From Cudoniella acicularis (lineage: Eukaryota > Ascomycota > Leotiomycetes > Helotiales > Helotiaceae), in the NCBI GenBank assembly GCA_013054445.1, contig JAAMPI010000807.1:1-25348 (forward strand): DNA of 25,348 bases, in the 5' to 3' direction. Below are positions 1 to 9,270 of the stretch, one piece after another; position 1 is the stretch's first letter; the number at the start of each line of letters is the position of its first letter. The translations under genes and the position numbers were made by a program. The notes below the pieces were generated by a model. That model ran no database searches and was not told the DNA's origin. It saw nothing but the letters and a program-made list of their open reading frames with translations.

Positions 1-46
1 TTAGAACGCCCAGCCCATTACGATCGCCTATTCCACCATAAAGACG

Positions 47-2666
47 ATGCTTGCCAGCAGTTCATATTTCGGTGGAATGGAGCACGGCTCAGCGATGGGA
101 TCGAGATATGGATCGCGTGATCATGCTTTTCAGGACCCTGGAGACCTGGATTCGGCTGCTTACACAATGTCGAGCAATTACGAACAAGCTCCGATGATGT
201 CTAGTAACAGTGCCATGTTCGGATTGGGGGGTGAGCCGTTTCGTTCCGAATTCGGAGAAAAGATTGGCACAATGCTTGGGATGGAGACTATGTTCGACGG
301 AAATTTGAGTTCAAATGTGTCACAAACGAACTGGTGGTCAGATCTCGAACAGTTTTCTCCCCAAAACGCCCTGGTAAGACTATATCTTTTTCGAACATCT
401 ATTTCAGTTTCCACGGGCCGGAGCTTTATTTCCCCCAGCTATATACATCTGCTTACGGAAAGCTAGGGCATGAATTTGCTCTACACGGCACCACAAGATG
501 TTTTCTCAAGTGGCGCTTATGATATCGGGTCAAGTATTACACCGGGAAGAGAAATAATGCGAACAAACCAGGATTTTGAAAGGGCGCCTTCCCAGAATCT
601 CCATTCACCTGCACCATCGAAAAATACACATCTTCTAAACGCTTCAAGAAGCTGCTCCCCGACACGTATGAGACTAAGAAAACGGCAATGGACTCGATCC
701 GGCATTATCGATGAAAGACTGATCCGTCACAAGAGAGACACAAAACCTAGAAAGGATAGAAGGCCGAAGGAAAGAGCCTTTGCTATTCTCGAGATAGAAT
801 TCCGATTCAACCCACAACCTGATCAACAGACCATGCAAGATCAGGCTCGTCTGATTGGGAGTACGTTCGATGATGTCTCGCAGTGGTTCGATCGGATGCG
901 ACGGCGAGGCTTGCAGTCAAATCCGAATCAAGACAGGCTAGGATTGAGCCATACAGAGCCTTCCAGTAGAGATCAAGTGTCCTCAATCATGCGTACCAGG
1001 AAAGATCCTGAAGACCACTCAGGTCTAATACAGATATCCGTTTCTAAAAAGAGCCGTAAAGAAAGAAATGCGGCTTGGAGTGCTCAAAAAAAGAAGTGGC
1101 AGTGTACTACTTCCAGCTGTATGAAACCCCTCAAAAATAGGTCGGAGTGGATACGCCATGAAAATACACACGGTCAGCCCAGCGAGTACGTTTGTATGTC
1201 CAGAGGGTGTTCGAGAGCTGTGTTAGGCGATGCGGTGTCATGTCAGAGTTGCGAATCAACTTCTCAACGTCCGAGGCGGCCTACCGCCAGCTGCCAATAT
1301 CAGACAAGCGAAAGTTATCGGTTTAAGCGGAAGGACAAGCTCCAAGAACATCTCAGGAAGCAGCACAATCTTATGTTACCGGCATCCGTGGTTTCTAGCT
1401 GGACGGAACAAAAAAAATCCCGATTCTAGAAGCCGCTGTGGCTTCTGTGGAGAAGACTTGGAAAGTTGGGAAATGCGACTGTCACATATTGCAGAGCATT
1501 TTGAAAACGGTTGGGAAATGTCATCCTGGAATGAAAAATTGGCAGAAGAACTGAGCGATGAAGAAGAGGAGGAGGAAGAGGGCAATGATGAAGACATGTC
1601 CGACTTCGATGAAATGGAAGAGGATAGCGACGATGAGAATGGAGATGCCTCTCTTGACGGATCGCCTAATGGTGGTGTAGACAATGAAAACCAGGACGAG
1701 GACTCCGGCGATAGAGGACCTGGAGATGCGAACGACACTAACGGTAATGGGTACTGGCAAGATTTCTCTCCCTCCACGAGAAACCCATCTTCTTTCACAA
1801 CTGCGAACCCCAACTCATACTATGCACTTGTTGCAATTATCTACTATGGCAACTTCAGGCACAATGTCTATACTTCAGAACGACCCCGGCTTTCGGCTAC
1901 TTTTCATACAGTTTCGAACAGTCAATTACCACAGTTTTATGTTGCCACGTTTCATACCAATCAAGGCAGAATTACATCTTTCCCATCAGAGCCACCTCGA
2001 GAAGATATTCTGGTACCAGTCACCGAATTAACTTTGCCAAAAGGTGCCTCAAGTCTCTCGTTGCTCCAGTCAGCTTTCAGTAGCCCTCGCCAGCAACGTC
2101 TTGCAAAATTTCATCAGGTACAGGCCCTCACCAGCGGCCCAAGTCTTCTCCACAAGACTATATACACCTCCCAGGGCTCCCGAGAATTTCGCACAACTAT
2201 GAAATACTTATTACCGGATCACCACCCCCTTCGACGTTTCCATCGCGTTTCACGAAGTTCGTGGCCGCACAATGTTGACAACTTTCCCTTTTATATGTTC
2301 CCAGGACTACGGGGCAATGTTAGAGGCTTGCTTTGCCATGGTAGTGGCCGAGGCTCTCAAACGGCCCATGATAATGCACCTCACGCGATACAAGATGTCA
2401 CATGCTCTGCAGCTAATTGTGAATCTATTAGATTCACCGTCAACAGAAACTCTAGCAATAATCCGATGCCAAAGGTCGCAATCAATCCCTCTCCAGCAAA
2501 CTTACATAATTTTGCAGATACCTTGTCCGACGTCAACCATGTTCCTGTTACTAGAGAATTCTCAACCTCCTCGATTAGCAACAAGGATATCTCGGGGGAG
2601 AGTTCACTCTACTTAGACTGTTCGTCACTATTCTGGACTTATAAAATGTCAAATACGCTAATATAA
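47..2666 (+). CDS. Homeobox and C2H2 zinc-finger protein, frame broken in an A8 run
   Basis: Likely a nuclear DNA-binding protein of the fungal 'homeobox and C2H2' type. Exon 1 runs 47-373. A 93-nt intron (374-466; donor GTAAGA, CTTAC branch, acceptor CTAG) leads in phase 0 to exon 2 from 467. Around 730-915 is a homeodomain-like stretch ending VSQWFDRMRRRG. It keeps the WF of helix 3 but has Arg where the usual Asn51 sits. C2H2-like fingers follow at about 1098-1200, and RFKRKDKLQEHLRKQHN at 1321-1371. The conserved RCGFCG...W...HIAEHF finger at 1434-1503 is in another frame. The join falls in A8 at 1410-1417; A7 would give one continuous frame. An acidic Asp/Glu-rich linker follows (about 1549-1730). 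The frame then stays open to TAA at 2664-2666 without a recognisable domain. Parts of 1859-2616 look equally protein-like in the next frame, so the 3' structure is uncertain. An ATG is visible at 47, but the frame is open from position 5, so an upstream exon is possible. Confidence 0.62.
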
Positions 2667-2667
2667 G

Positions 2668-3888
2668 TGCCTAGTCCGTATTCCTTACGAACGGAATAAG
2701 AATTTCGTTGGACGAGGATCCATCCTTCGGAGCATGAAGCAGGCTTTAAAAATGGACACGTCTCAGAGAATTGTACTTCAAGGAATGGGCGGCGTTGGGT
2801 ACGTAGTATTCCGTTTATAAACCTGTGACTTACTGACAAATTCAAGCAAAACACAAATTGCTCTCGAATTTGCTTCCCGATATAGAGCGGAGTTTACTAG
2901 CATAGTTTGGGTCAACACTTGGAAAACATCCACTATCAACTCTCAAAGGGGACCCGCTACAACGGAGCACCTAATCAAACAACTTAACGCTGATTCGTCA
3001 CCTTGGCTGTTAATTTTGGACGATGATGATGATGATATATCAAAATTTGGCGATCTCTGGTGTAGTCAATCCTCTGGCTCAATCATCACGACAACGCGCA
3101 ATGAAAACTTCGATTCGCCATTCAAAGACACAAATCACACAAGAAGGATCTCTAGGTTTGAAGTTACTCCATTCGAAAATGAAGAGTCGGTTGAGCTCTT
3201 CCGGAAGAGGGCTTGCCTAGCTGGCCAAACTGCAGTAGATGATCAGGATCTCGGCCGTCTCATTGAGCTTCTAGAAGGACTACCGTTGGCTCTCGCACAA
3301 GCAGCATCATATATTCAGATGACAAATACATCGATATCTCAATATCTTAACTTGTTTAATGCAGAAAAAGAGAAGCTGCTGGATTGTCAAATCGGCCTCG
3401 AGGAAGATACAACATTACGGTCGCAATCTATCTCTGAGGAGAAGGTCAGAGATGAATACAGCCCAGACCTAGTCCCAAAGTCGGTCGCTACAACATGGCA
3501 AATAAGCTTCAACCAAATTAAATCAAAAGACTCCGCGGCAACCTCACTCCTCTCACTTTCACTTTATGATGACATAAACAAAGTACACGGAGGGTTGGAA
3601 AAACGGACTGGAGCAACCTCAAAACTCGAGGACCAAGCATCCAGTTCTCAGCCGCCTCTCACGTCTCAATTGCGCCACAGATTTCCTGATCAGCTAGCAA
3701 CATTCTCCGAACAGCAGATTAAGGAAGGGCTGAATTTGCTACTGGATATGTCTATGGTCGTGCTGAGTTATGCTGCTACCATGGTTGAGGTACCCCGCCA
3801 ATCGAAAGAAGCCATGCAGTTTATCGCCCAATCGTCGAAAAACAAGATGGTCGATTTTCTAAGGCCTGGTCTAGGTGTTATCTCTTGA
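2668..3888 (+). pseudogene. NB-ARC (NLR/STAND-type) ATPase, truncated at both ends
   Basis: The core of a fungal NLR-like STAND ATPase, a family implicated in non-self recognition and regulated cell death. The linker PYERNKNFVGRGSIL leads to the P-loop GMGGVGKTQIA, whose second-last Gly codon is split by a 48-nt intron (2799-2846; GTACGT donor, CTGAC branch). Then come Walker B LLILDD, enlarged to six Asp by a GAT microsatellite, sensor 1 GSIITTTRNE, and GLPLALAQAASYIQ. The motif VATTWQISFNQI marks the end of the NB-ARC. After LLSL near 3565 the similarity stops. No winged-helix MHD-like motif and no TPR, ankyrin or WD repeats are seen before TGA at 3888. There is no clear start: the first in-frame ATG (2734) lies inside the NB-ARC linker, so an upstream exon or a fusion to the zinc-finger gene is possible. 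I see this as a truncated NLR; intact function is doubtful. Confidence 0.72.
2799..2846 (+). other. 48-nt intron splitting the NB-ARC P-loop
   Basis: Donor GTACGT, CTGAC branch site at about 2832, acceptor TTCAAG. Removing it restores GVGKTQ in frame. The two flanking reading frames agree with the NB-ARC consensus, so this splice is well supported. Confidence 0.88.
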
Positions 3889-4157
3889 GAGTTCGTCTTT
3901 GTCGAGGGTGTTGGTCGGCTTGTATGTTGAACGAAAATCGGGTTTCAAAGACTGGGAGTAGAGCTCTGGGAGTTCTGGGAGGTTTTGCCCAAATCACCAG
4001 TCAGGTTCGCAGGGGCAGTCGCAAATTGGCAGTTTCTGGCTTCATATCCGTCATGATTCTGATAATGCATGGGCAGCAGGAAACCGAAAGCGAAGGTTTT
4101 GATATCGAGTTGTCTGACGCAGGCCGAGATGATATGATTCCGGAGTTTCAAATTTAA

Positions 4158-4735
4158 AATTTGAAGCAATCGCTATTGAATAACAACCTTTCCACCTTAA
4201 AATTCTTTTGGGGAAGCTTTTAATTGTTTTCTCTTTTCTCATGCAAGAACACCTCTCCGGTGTTGGGGCATCAGTCTGATTTCATTGCTGCAGGTGCTGG
4301 ATTTTGGGGATTATCGAGCAAGGTGGATTTATAAGTTAATTGGAAAATTTACGGTGGGGAGTATTAGCCCAATGTAAAAGTTTCCAACATGACTCAATTG
4401 TCTCTTCCAAGATGACTTGAAATCCAGCTCAAGGGGCATTCTATTCCTCACTAACAAGTTTTTCCTGGCATACCAAAGTTGCAGCCATGTATCGCTGACG
4501 AGTCTTCGTATCTTGTTACCTAAGTCTGTTGCTCCAAAAATTGTCGCCAGCAAGCGAAGTCAAATTCCCTAAGGAAGTGGAACTAGTATATTCGCAAGCC
4601 AACCACTCATCCCCAAATGGAGCAAATACTTCTTCTCGTCTCATAATATGTATGCGTCTAGTTCTTATCTATTATGCTTTTCGATTTTTTTACTTAAAAT
4701 TATGGCCCGCTACTACTCAAATAGAATGGTGGCGT
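4158..4735. other. Gene-poor spacer after the NB-ARC gene
   Basis: No recognisable gene. Short open frames occur on both strands, for example 3885-4157 (+) and 4329-4553 (-). The latter could encode an Arg/Leu/Trp-rich 74-residue stretch, but I recognise no family, start context or splice structure. The segment may contain the degraded 3' part of the NB-ARC gene. Confidence 0.4.
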
Positions 4736-5368
4736 TGTTACAGCTCTGGAGCGAGGGATAGATTGGAGGGCAGATTTGTCACGTGATCTTACACGTGACA
4801 TACGCGTTGCTTAAATACTCTCCTTACGAGCTTTCTTTCCTACCTTCCTTCTGTAGCTTTATATGCTCAGAATTAAGGATTAAGTACACACCACACCCCC
4901 CATTCGCCGTGTTAGGGATTCAGCACACTTCACGCTCCCCGCTCGATCACAATTATAGTGTGACGGCGATACTAGCTCGATAGAGACAAGGTAATCGGTG
5001 TGAATTAAGCGAATCTAAAAGTACAGAAATAAGAAGGTACGAGGGGGATCCGGGACTATATACACAGAGAGGGATCACATGACTAAAAGTCATGCGGGAA
5101 CCTGTAAGGCCAGTGCGGCTGTCACATATAGCTTCTATTTTAATAGTTACATTTGTTTTTCATAATTTAATAGTTTTTTATAAATTTTGTGAACATAGGA
5201 GTGTTTATGGATACTGCTACTCCTAATATTCCTTGGAATCTAAAGGTAAGGAAAGAAGAAGAGAGAGAGAAGGAAAAAGCTAATATGCACAGATTCAGTC
5301 ACGTGGTTAGTCACATGACAAATTTAAGAAATCCTCAAAACACGTGGCGGGGCACCAGAGCTGTCACA
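4736..5368. repeat. Repeat element with inverted arms carrying paired CACGTG boxes
   Basis: The left end TGTTACAGCTCTGG (4736-4749) is matched in inverted orientation at 5355-5368 (CCAGAGCTGTCACA), 13 of 14 bases. A second block lies further in: ATTTGTCACGTGA plus CACGTGAC at 4774-4799, inverted at 5298-5323. The outer-to-inner distance is similar on the two sides (38 and 45 nt). A third related end, GGCTGTCACATA, lies at 5117-5128. No clear target-site duplication is visible. It could be one TIR element or two LTR fragments (TG...CA ends) in opposite orientation. The interior is non-coding; a TTAAATAC box follows at about 4811. Confidence 0.5.
4778..4799. promoter_or_regulatory. Palindromic pair of CACGTG (E-box-like) sites
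   Basis: GTCACGTG and CACGTGAC are separated by six bases and form an inverted repeat. CACGTG is the core bHLH (Cbf1-type) binding site in ascomycetes. Here it belongs to the repeat arm, so a role in a neighbouring gene is only inferred. Confidence 0.4.
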
Positions 5369-5879
5369 TAGTAGTGAATGAGAAGATAATATATATAAGA
5401 GTTGCCGTCATTACTCATCGACCCGTCCTTATAGGTGTTAAAGAATAATGAAGCTGAGTAACTTATCATGTGTATATAAGCGAATGTGGATCCATCCAAA
5501 AATTGCTTTAGAAGATCCCTAGTCGGAAGGGAGCCAAAATGAGATCTGCACCTAGAGACAAGGTGAGGAAAGTGTAACCGGGCCTTAAGGGTGACAAAAC
5601 TAGCTCCCTTGAACGCTAAAATGGCCTGTCAATGCATGCTCAGGCTGACTCTGCTGCCGTCCACTATTGCTCACCATTGTTTACCTGCTTCTCACCTTAG
5701 CTCACCTAGTATTACTAATAAAGCAGCTCTGCTCACCTTTCCGAACAAAAACAGATTCCGTTCATGTGAGGATTCATGTTTTACAACCAGCTGTTATTAA
5801 TGGCTCTAACTTAACAATAGGACATCCACAAATAACTGCATCACCCGAATATAGTGATCATATCCCATATGTATTATAA
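5369..5879. other. Spacer upstream of the Ser/Thr-rich gene
   Basis: TATA-like ATATATAAG near 5390 and GTATATAAG near 5471. From about 5649 the frame of the downstream gene is open, and from 5667 it reads a very hydrophobic run (LLTIVYLLLTLAHLVLLI) up to TAA at 5877-5879. This could be remains of the 5' exon, but no in-frame ATG is present. Confidence 0.35.
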
Positions 5880-5939
5880 GAGAGGTCAAACACTTGCGCG
5901 ACCAATTGTACCCTATCTTATGGCTTGGCATGGTATTAT

Positions 5940-7335
5940 ATGTGGCAATCAATGATTTTTGCCCCCACAACCATAACAGCAGCCACCGTTATCGAGTATG
6001 TTAACACAGTGTTAAAGCAGACCCGAACAACAACTGTGTGGAGCACCAACCTACCTAAAGGCTTTACTCTCCCTTCAATGAATTCCGAAGGAATTCAGGT
6101 TGCAAAAGTTACGTACACCAGTACCAGAAAATTCTCTACCACCGAATTGTGAGTTTTCACTTATCTGTAAGACAGCAGATAAATTGATAGCCTGGAGAAC
6201 ATATCCAACAGGATTTGTGGTCAACGGCGACTATTCCTGGTGGGGTACAGTCCCGTTGACAGATAGCCACAGCGGAAAAACATGCTTCTTAGATACTTTC
6301 GATTTACCTTGGCCGGCTACTACACAAGATATTATCGGCACAAGCGGACTCATCATCTATTCCTCTAAGAATTCAGAGGATGGAGGCCTTCATTGGACTA
6401 TTGTCTTATTCAGTGTCCCTATGAACCAGATGGGCGTGTTTAGTAATTCGGGTGTCCATGTTTGTGATACTACCGGTTTTGATGGTGGTCCTGAAGTTGT
6501 GGAATTGACAGCTAGCTGGATGATCCACACAACGACCTCACTCGAAGAAGCAACTTCGACTTCGACTTCCCCATATACCATGACAGTCAAGCCCGCGTCC
6601 ACACCTCCATCTCCCACTCCCAGCGCCACCAGTGCCTCGAGCATCGTCAATGTCCCAACAGCTGAATCTCCAACTCCAAGCACCACAATCACCAACCCTA
6701 AAATCGTCAGCGTCCCAGCTACCTCCTCTCCAATGCCAATACCACAGCAAGAACCGCAGCAATCCTCCGCTATCTCCACCGCCCCTATAATTTTCACCCT
6801 GTTCGCTGGCGGCTCTCCCATCACCACATCCAAAGTAGGCAGCACAACTATTTACACGACTCCTCCTTCCGGCTCCCGATCCCCCCTTAGCACCCTCGAG
6901 CTCCTTACAACCATCTCCTCTGGCGGAGAAATACTCGGCACCACAACCCTTAGTCTAACCACAATCTCCGGCCTCTCAACCTCCCCCCCCTCACCAACAC
7001 CCACAAAACCAAGCGACATAATACTCGCCATATCAACCTTCATTCTCCTCTCCACCATTTCATCCTCCGGGAAAGCCGTTAGCACAGCCATTGTGAGCAG
7101 CGCAACGCTCCTGCAAACCGTTAATTGGGTAGAGAGTGTCTCTGCCATAAGCACGCTTGCTATCGTGAGTACGCTCTCATCCAACGGACAGGCAGTTGGG
7201 ACATCGACGGTGGGGTGGTCGACGCTAAGTGAGACGGATATTGTTGCTGGACCGACGCAGGAGCAGAGTGCGGGGAATGGTGCAATTATTGCTAGTTTTG
7301 CTGGAGTGAGCGCGGATTCGACGAAGATGAGTTAA
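5940..7335 (+). CDS. Secreted or wall-associated Ser/Thr/Pro-rich protein, two exons
   Basis: Probably an extracellular cell-wall-type protein. Exon 1 carries FAPTTITAATVIEYVNTV, TRTTTVWSTNLPKGFTLP and VAKVTYT, a layout I associate with fungal wall-protein N-termini. The frame changes at a 49-nt intron (6149-6197; donor GTGAGT, acceptor GGAG). Splicing gives the continuous TTELTYPTGFVVNGDYSWWG. Exon 2 (6198-7335) has a globular part to about 6530 with Cys in GKTCFL and VHVCDT. A long Ser/Thr/Pro-rich region follows, then three imperfect repeats of the type 'LSTLxxxTTISSxGxxxGTxTxxxxT' (about 6885-7220). From ATG 5940 the product is 448 aa. The frame is open upstream to 5880, and the first ATG lies inside the conserved block, so the true start with a signal peptide is probably lost or in an unrecognised exon. 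The downstream tail is described separately. Confidence 0.66.
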
Positions 7336-7497
7336 GGGTTGGGAATTAAGGGAGGGAGGGGAAGCGGAGGAGGAAAGGGGGTGCTAGGGATGGTTGTTGT
7401 TGCTGTTGGGGTAGGGATGTTTGCGCGAATGTTCCAGGGCAGCAGTTGGCTTGTGCTGAAGGCGAATAGGAGACCTGCTACGCCCAGAACACATTGA
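7336..7497 (+). pseudogene. Detached C-terminal hydrophobic tail of the Ser/Thr-rich protein
   Basis: Directly after TAA 7333-7335 the same frame continues for 53 codons to TGA at 7495-7497. It reads a Gly/Lys/Arg-rich hinge (GGRGSGGGKG) and then VLGMVVVAVGVGMFA. This is what a C-terminal membrane anchor or GPI-signal-like tail looks like in Ser/Thr-rich wall proteins. The TAA may therefore be a premature stop that releases the anchor. A very short intron of about 39-42 nt starting GTTAAG could also remove it in frame, but it has no branch site. Confidence 0.5.
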
Positions 7498-7935
7498 AGG
7501 TATCTATCAACTCCCTTCTGACCCCTGAACTAGGCCTCAGCCTTGCAGCAACTCTCCTTTGATCAGAAGCCAGCAATTGCGAATTTAATTTTTCTCCTCC
7601 TCTTCATCCTCACAATCTACTGTAGATTTAGCCGAGAGAAGGAACATCATGAGCTTCGTGGTTCCCCACGAAAAGACACTGGCAGCATCTCAAACTTTCT
7701 ACTCTTCCTTGTTCTCGACAATAGCAGCCTTAAAATGGCACCAATTGACTCCATCTTCATTGTACAAGGGACGGTGGTCTCTGGTGCCATGCACTCCCGT
7801 TCACCATGTTAGCTCTAGACTGTAGATAGGAAGACAGGTGGCCTGTGGGTAAGTCCCCCCCCCCCCCCCCTTTGGGCCACCCTTTTACACCAAAAACAGC
7901 GATTTTAAGGTATTTATAACTTTACGAAAGCTTAA
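7498..7935. other. Spacer with a C16 homopolymer
   Basis: No gene recognised. A run of 16 C lies at 7855-7870, followed by TTTGGGCC. Homopolymers this long are often misread, so local length is uncertain. Confidence 0.5.
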
Positions 7936-8150
7936 TACTATCCCCCCCCCCTGAATAGTTGTTATTTTGCCACTTTATCACGAGATTCAAAGCACCCTAC
8001 TTCTCTGCCCACCACGTACCTAATTGAGGCTCTCTCAGTCAAGCGAACAAATGAACGAGTATATAAGAACGAAGTAGAATAATTAGTGGAGTGAAGATAA
8101 GTCTCGTGATAAAGTGGCAAAATAACAACTATTCAGGGGAGGGGATAGTA
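7936..8150. mobile_element. MITE-like element, 211 bp with about 48-bp TIRs and TA duplication
   Basis: 7938-7985 and 8102-8148 are near-perfect inverted repeats. The outer ends are CTATCC and GGATAG; both arms contain CTGAATAGTTGTTATTTTGC and the following CACTTTATCACGAGA or their complements. They differ mainly in the C-rich stretch (C10 against CCCCTCCCC). TA flanks both ends (7936-7937, 8149-8150), as expected for Tc1/mariner-type target duplication. The roughly 115-bp interior has no coding capacity. This fits a non-autonomous miniature inverted-repeat transposable element. Confidence 0.85.
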
Positions 8151-8182
8151 TGTAACGCTGAAAGTATATCCATTCTAAGAAT

Positions 8183-8401
8183 TGTTGAGCTAGTCACCTG
8201 ATATTATCAGGTGCTAGGCTCCTGATTAATCTTAAGACTTATGGCTCACTGGGATTATAGGGTGACTGTGGTATGACGGTGGCAAAATATCACGTGTAGT
8301 CGGAGGTCCCTAGAGTCGACATTTGTGTATTTAAAGATTGCTTAGCCCTTCCTCTTATTAGAAGATCGAGGTACTCAAATCTATCAGTTGGACTTCTAAC
8401 A
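8183..8401. mobile_element. Probable solo LTR (219 bp)
   Basis: Begins TGTTGAG and ends TTCTAACA, so it has TGTT...AACA ends. It is flanked by AGAAT (8178-8182) and AGAAC (8402-8406), a possible 5-bp target duplication with one mismatch. Inside are a perfect 19-nt palindrome (8195-8213), CACGTG at 8291 and a TATTTAAAG TATA-like box near 8328, as in LTR promoters. No internal retroelement coding region is attached, which suggests recombination between LTRs. Confidence 0.55.
8195..8213. repeat. Perfect 19-nt palindrome inside the LTR-like element
   Basis: CACCTGATATTATCAGGTG: nine-base arms around one central base. It lies 12 nt from the element's left end and could be a protein-binding site or a short hairpin. 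Confidence 0.6.
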
Positions 8402-9270
8402 AGAACGGCACAGTATATACCACCAGTTAAATTGGAGCTGTGGCTTGAGAATACAATAATGCTTTGACGCTTGTGGAGATAGGTGGTGGAAGTCTCAGTG
8501 GGTTTTTGGAGTATGGGGTGATATGGTGTTGTGAACTTTAGGGCTGAAAACTGCTTTTAGAGGGGAAAAATTAAGTTGTCGCCGTGGCGTTATTTGAGAG
8601 GAATTATATGTAGAAATATATTTTCGAAACGCTAGTCATAAATGTTTTCAGGGGATATGCATGCAAAGGCGTTTTCGGAGCGCGTATAAATCATTAAGGG
8701 GTGACGGTGAGACATAACATCCACTTGAATTCCTATAAAAATAAAACCCAGAAAAATAACCCACAAAATTTAAATACCCCAAAAAGAAATTTCACCTGAT
8801 AAATTCCTCGATCATAAGAATTTTAAACACGCTGTTATGATTTTAAATACCGGCTTATATTTTTCTACTTGTTTGCAAATTTAGCGCCGTGGCTGAAGGA
8901 GCTGCAGCTTGCTGCCCGAAAACAGGATGCGCCGATTTATTACCCTAGAGTAGTAAAATGGTACGCATGTCAAATACTTAAGCATTCATGTATGTTCATA
9001 CGGAGTGACGGCCGTTCCAATCATCGTAGAGTTTGATTTTCAAGGGAGAGCACGTGACTGGGAATTTTGTATTTTGGTGGGAAGGGGAGTGTGTTGCAGG
9101 AAAAGAAGGGAGTGAGTTGGAAATGAGAGTTGGGAAGTTGTGATGTCACAATTCCACATAATTTCAAAAATTTGTAGAGCACGCTCTTCATTCCCCCTAT
9201 TTTTGAAATTGTGTTCGCCTACAGAAGGCTTCCATTCCCCTTTTCCCCTTTTTGTGGAGCATGTGGCGGT
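8402..9270. other. Gene-free spacer, AT-rich in part
   Basis: No coding region recognised on either strand. It holds AT-rich stretches (8620-8900), a CACGTG at 9051, and the inverted repeat listed at 9160-9210. The right end is the 3' flank of the receptor gene on the minus strand. Confidence 0.5.
9160..9210 (-). terminator. 12-bp inverted repeat in the 3' flank of the receptor gene
   Basis: AATTTCAAAAAT (9160-9171) is perfectly inverted as ATTTTTGAAATT (9199-9210) with a 27-nt loop. It lies about 60 nt past the receptor stop codon (minus strand). It could fold in the 3' UTR; a role in transcript end formation is inference. Confidence 0.3.

Noticed and set aside
1375..1429. A 55-nt intron (GTTACC...CTAG) instead of the A8 frame break in the zinc-finger gene
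   Set aside because: Phases would fit, but the donor is poor, there is no CTNAC branch, and the removed part (SSWTEQKK) looks like the usual coding linker before RCGFCG.
1376..1813. Minus-strand Ser-rich ORF of 145 codons
   Set aside because: It is the antisense of the acidic Glu/Asp-rich linker of the zinc-finger protein (GAA/GAG to TTC/CTC); no independent support.
4329..4553. Minus-strand ORF of 74 codons as a gene
   Set aside because: No family resemblance, no convincing start or splice partners; length is within chance expectation.
6390..6845. Long minus-strand ORFs opposite the Ser/Thr-rich region
   Set aside because: They are antisense shadows of a repetitive, stop-poor coding strand and lie in full overlap with the better-supported gene.
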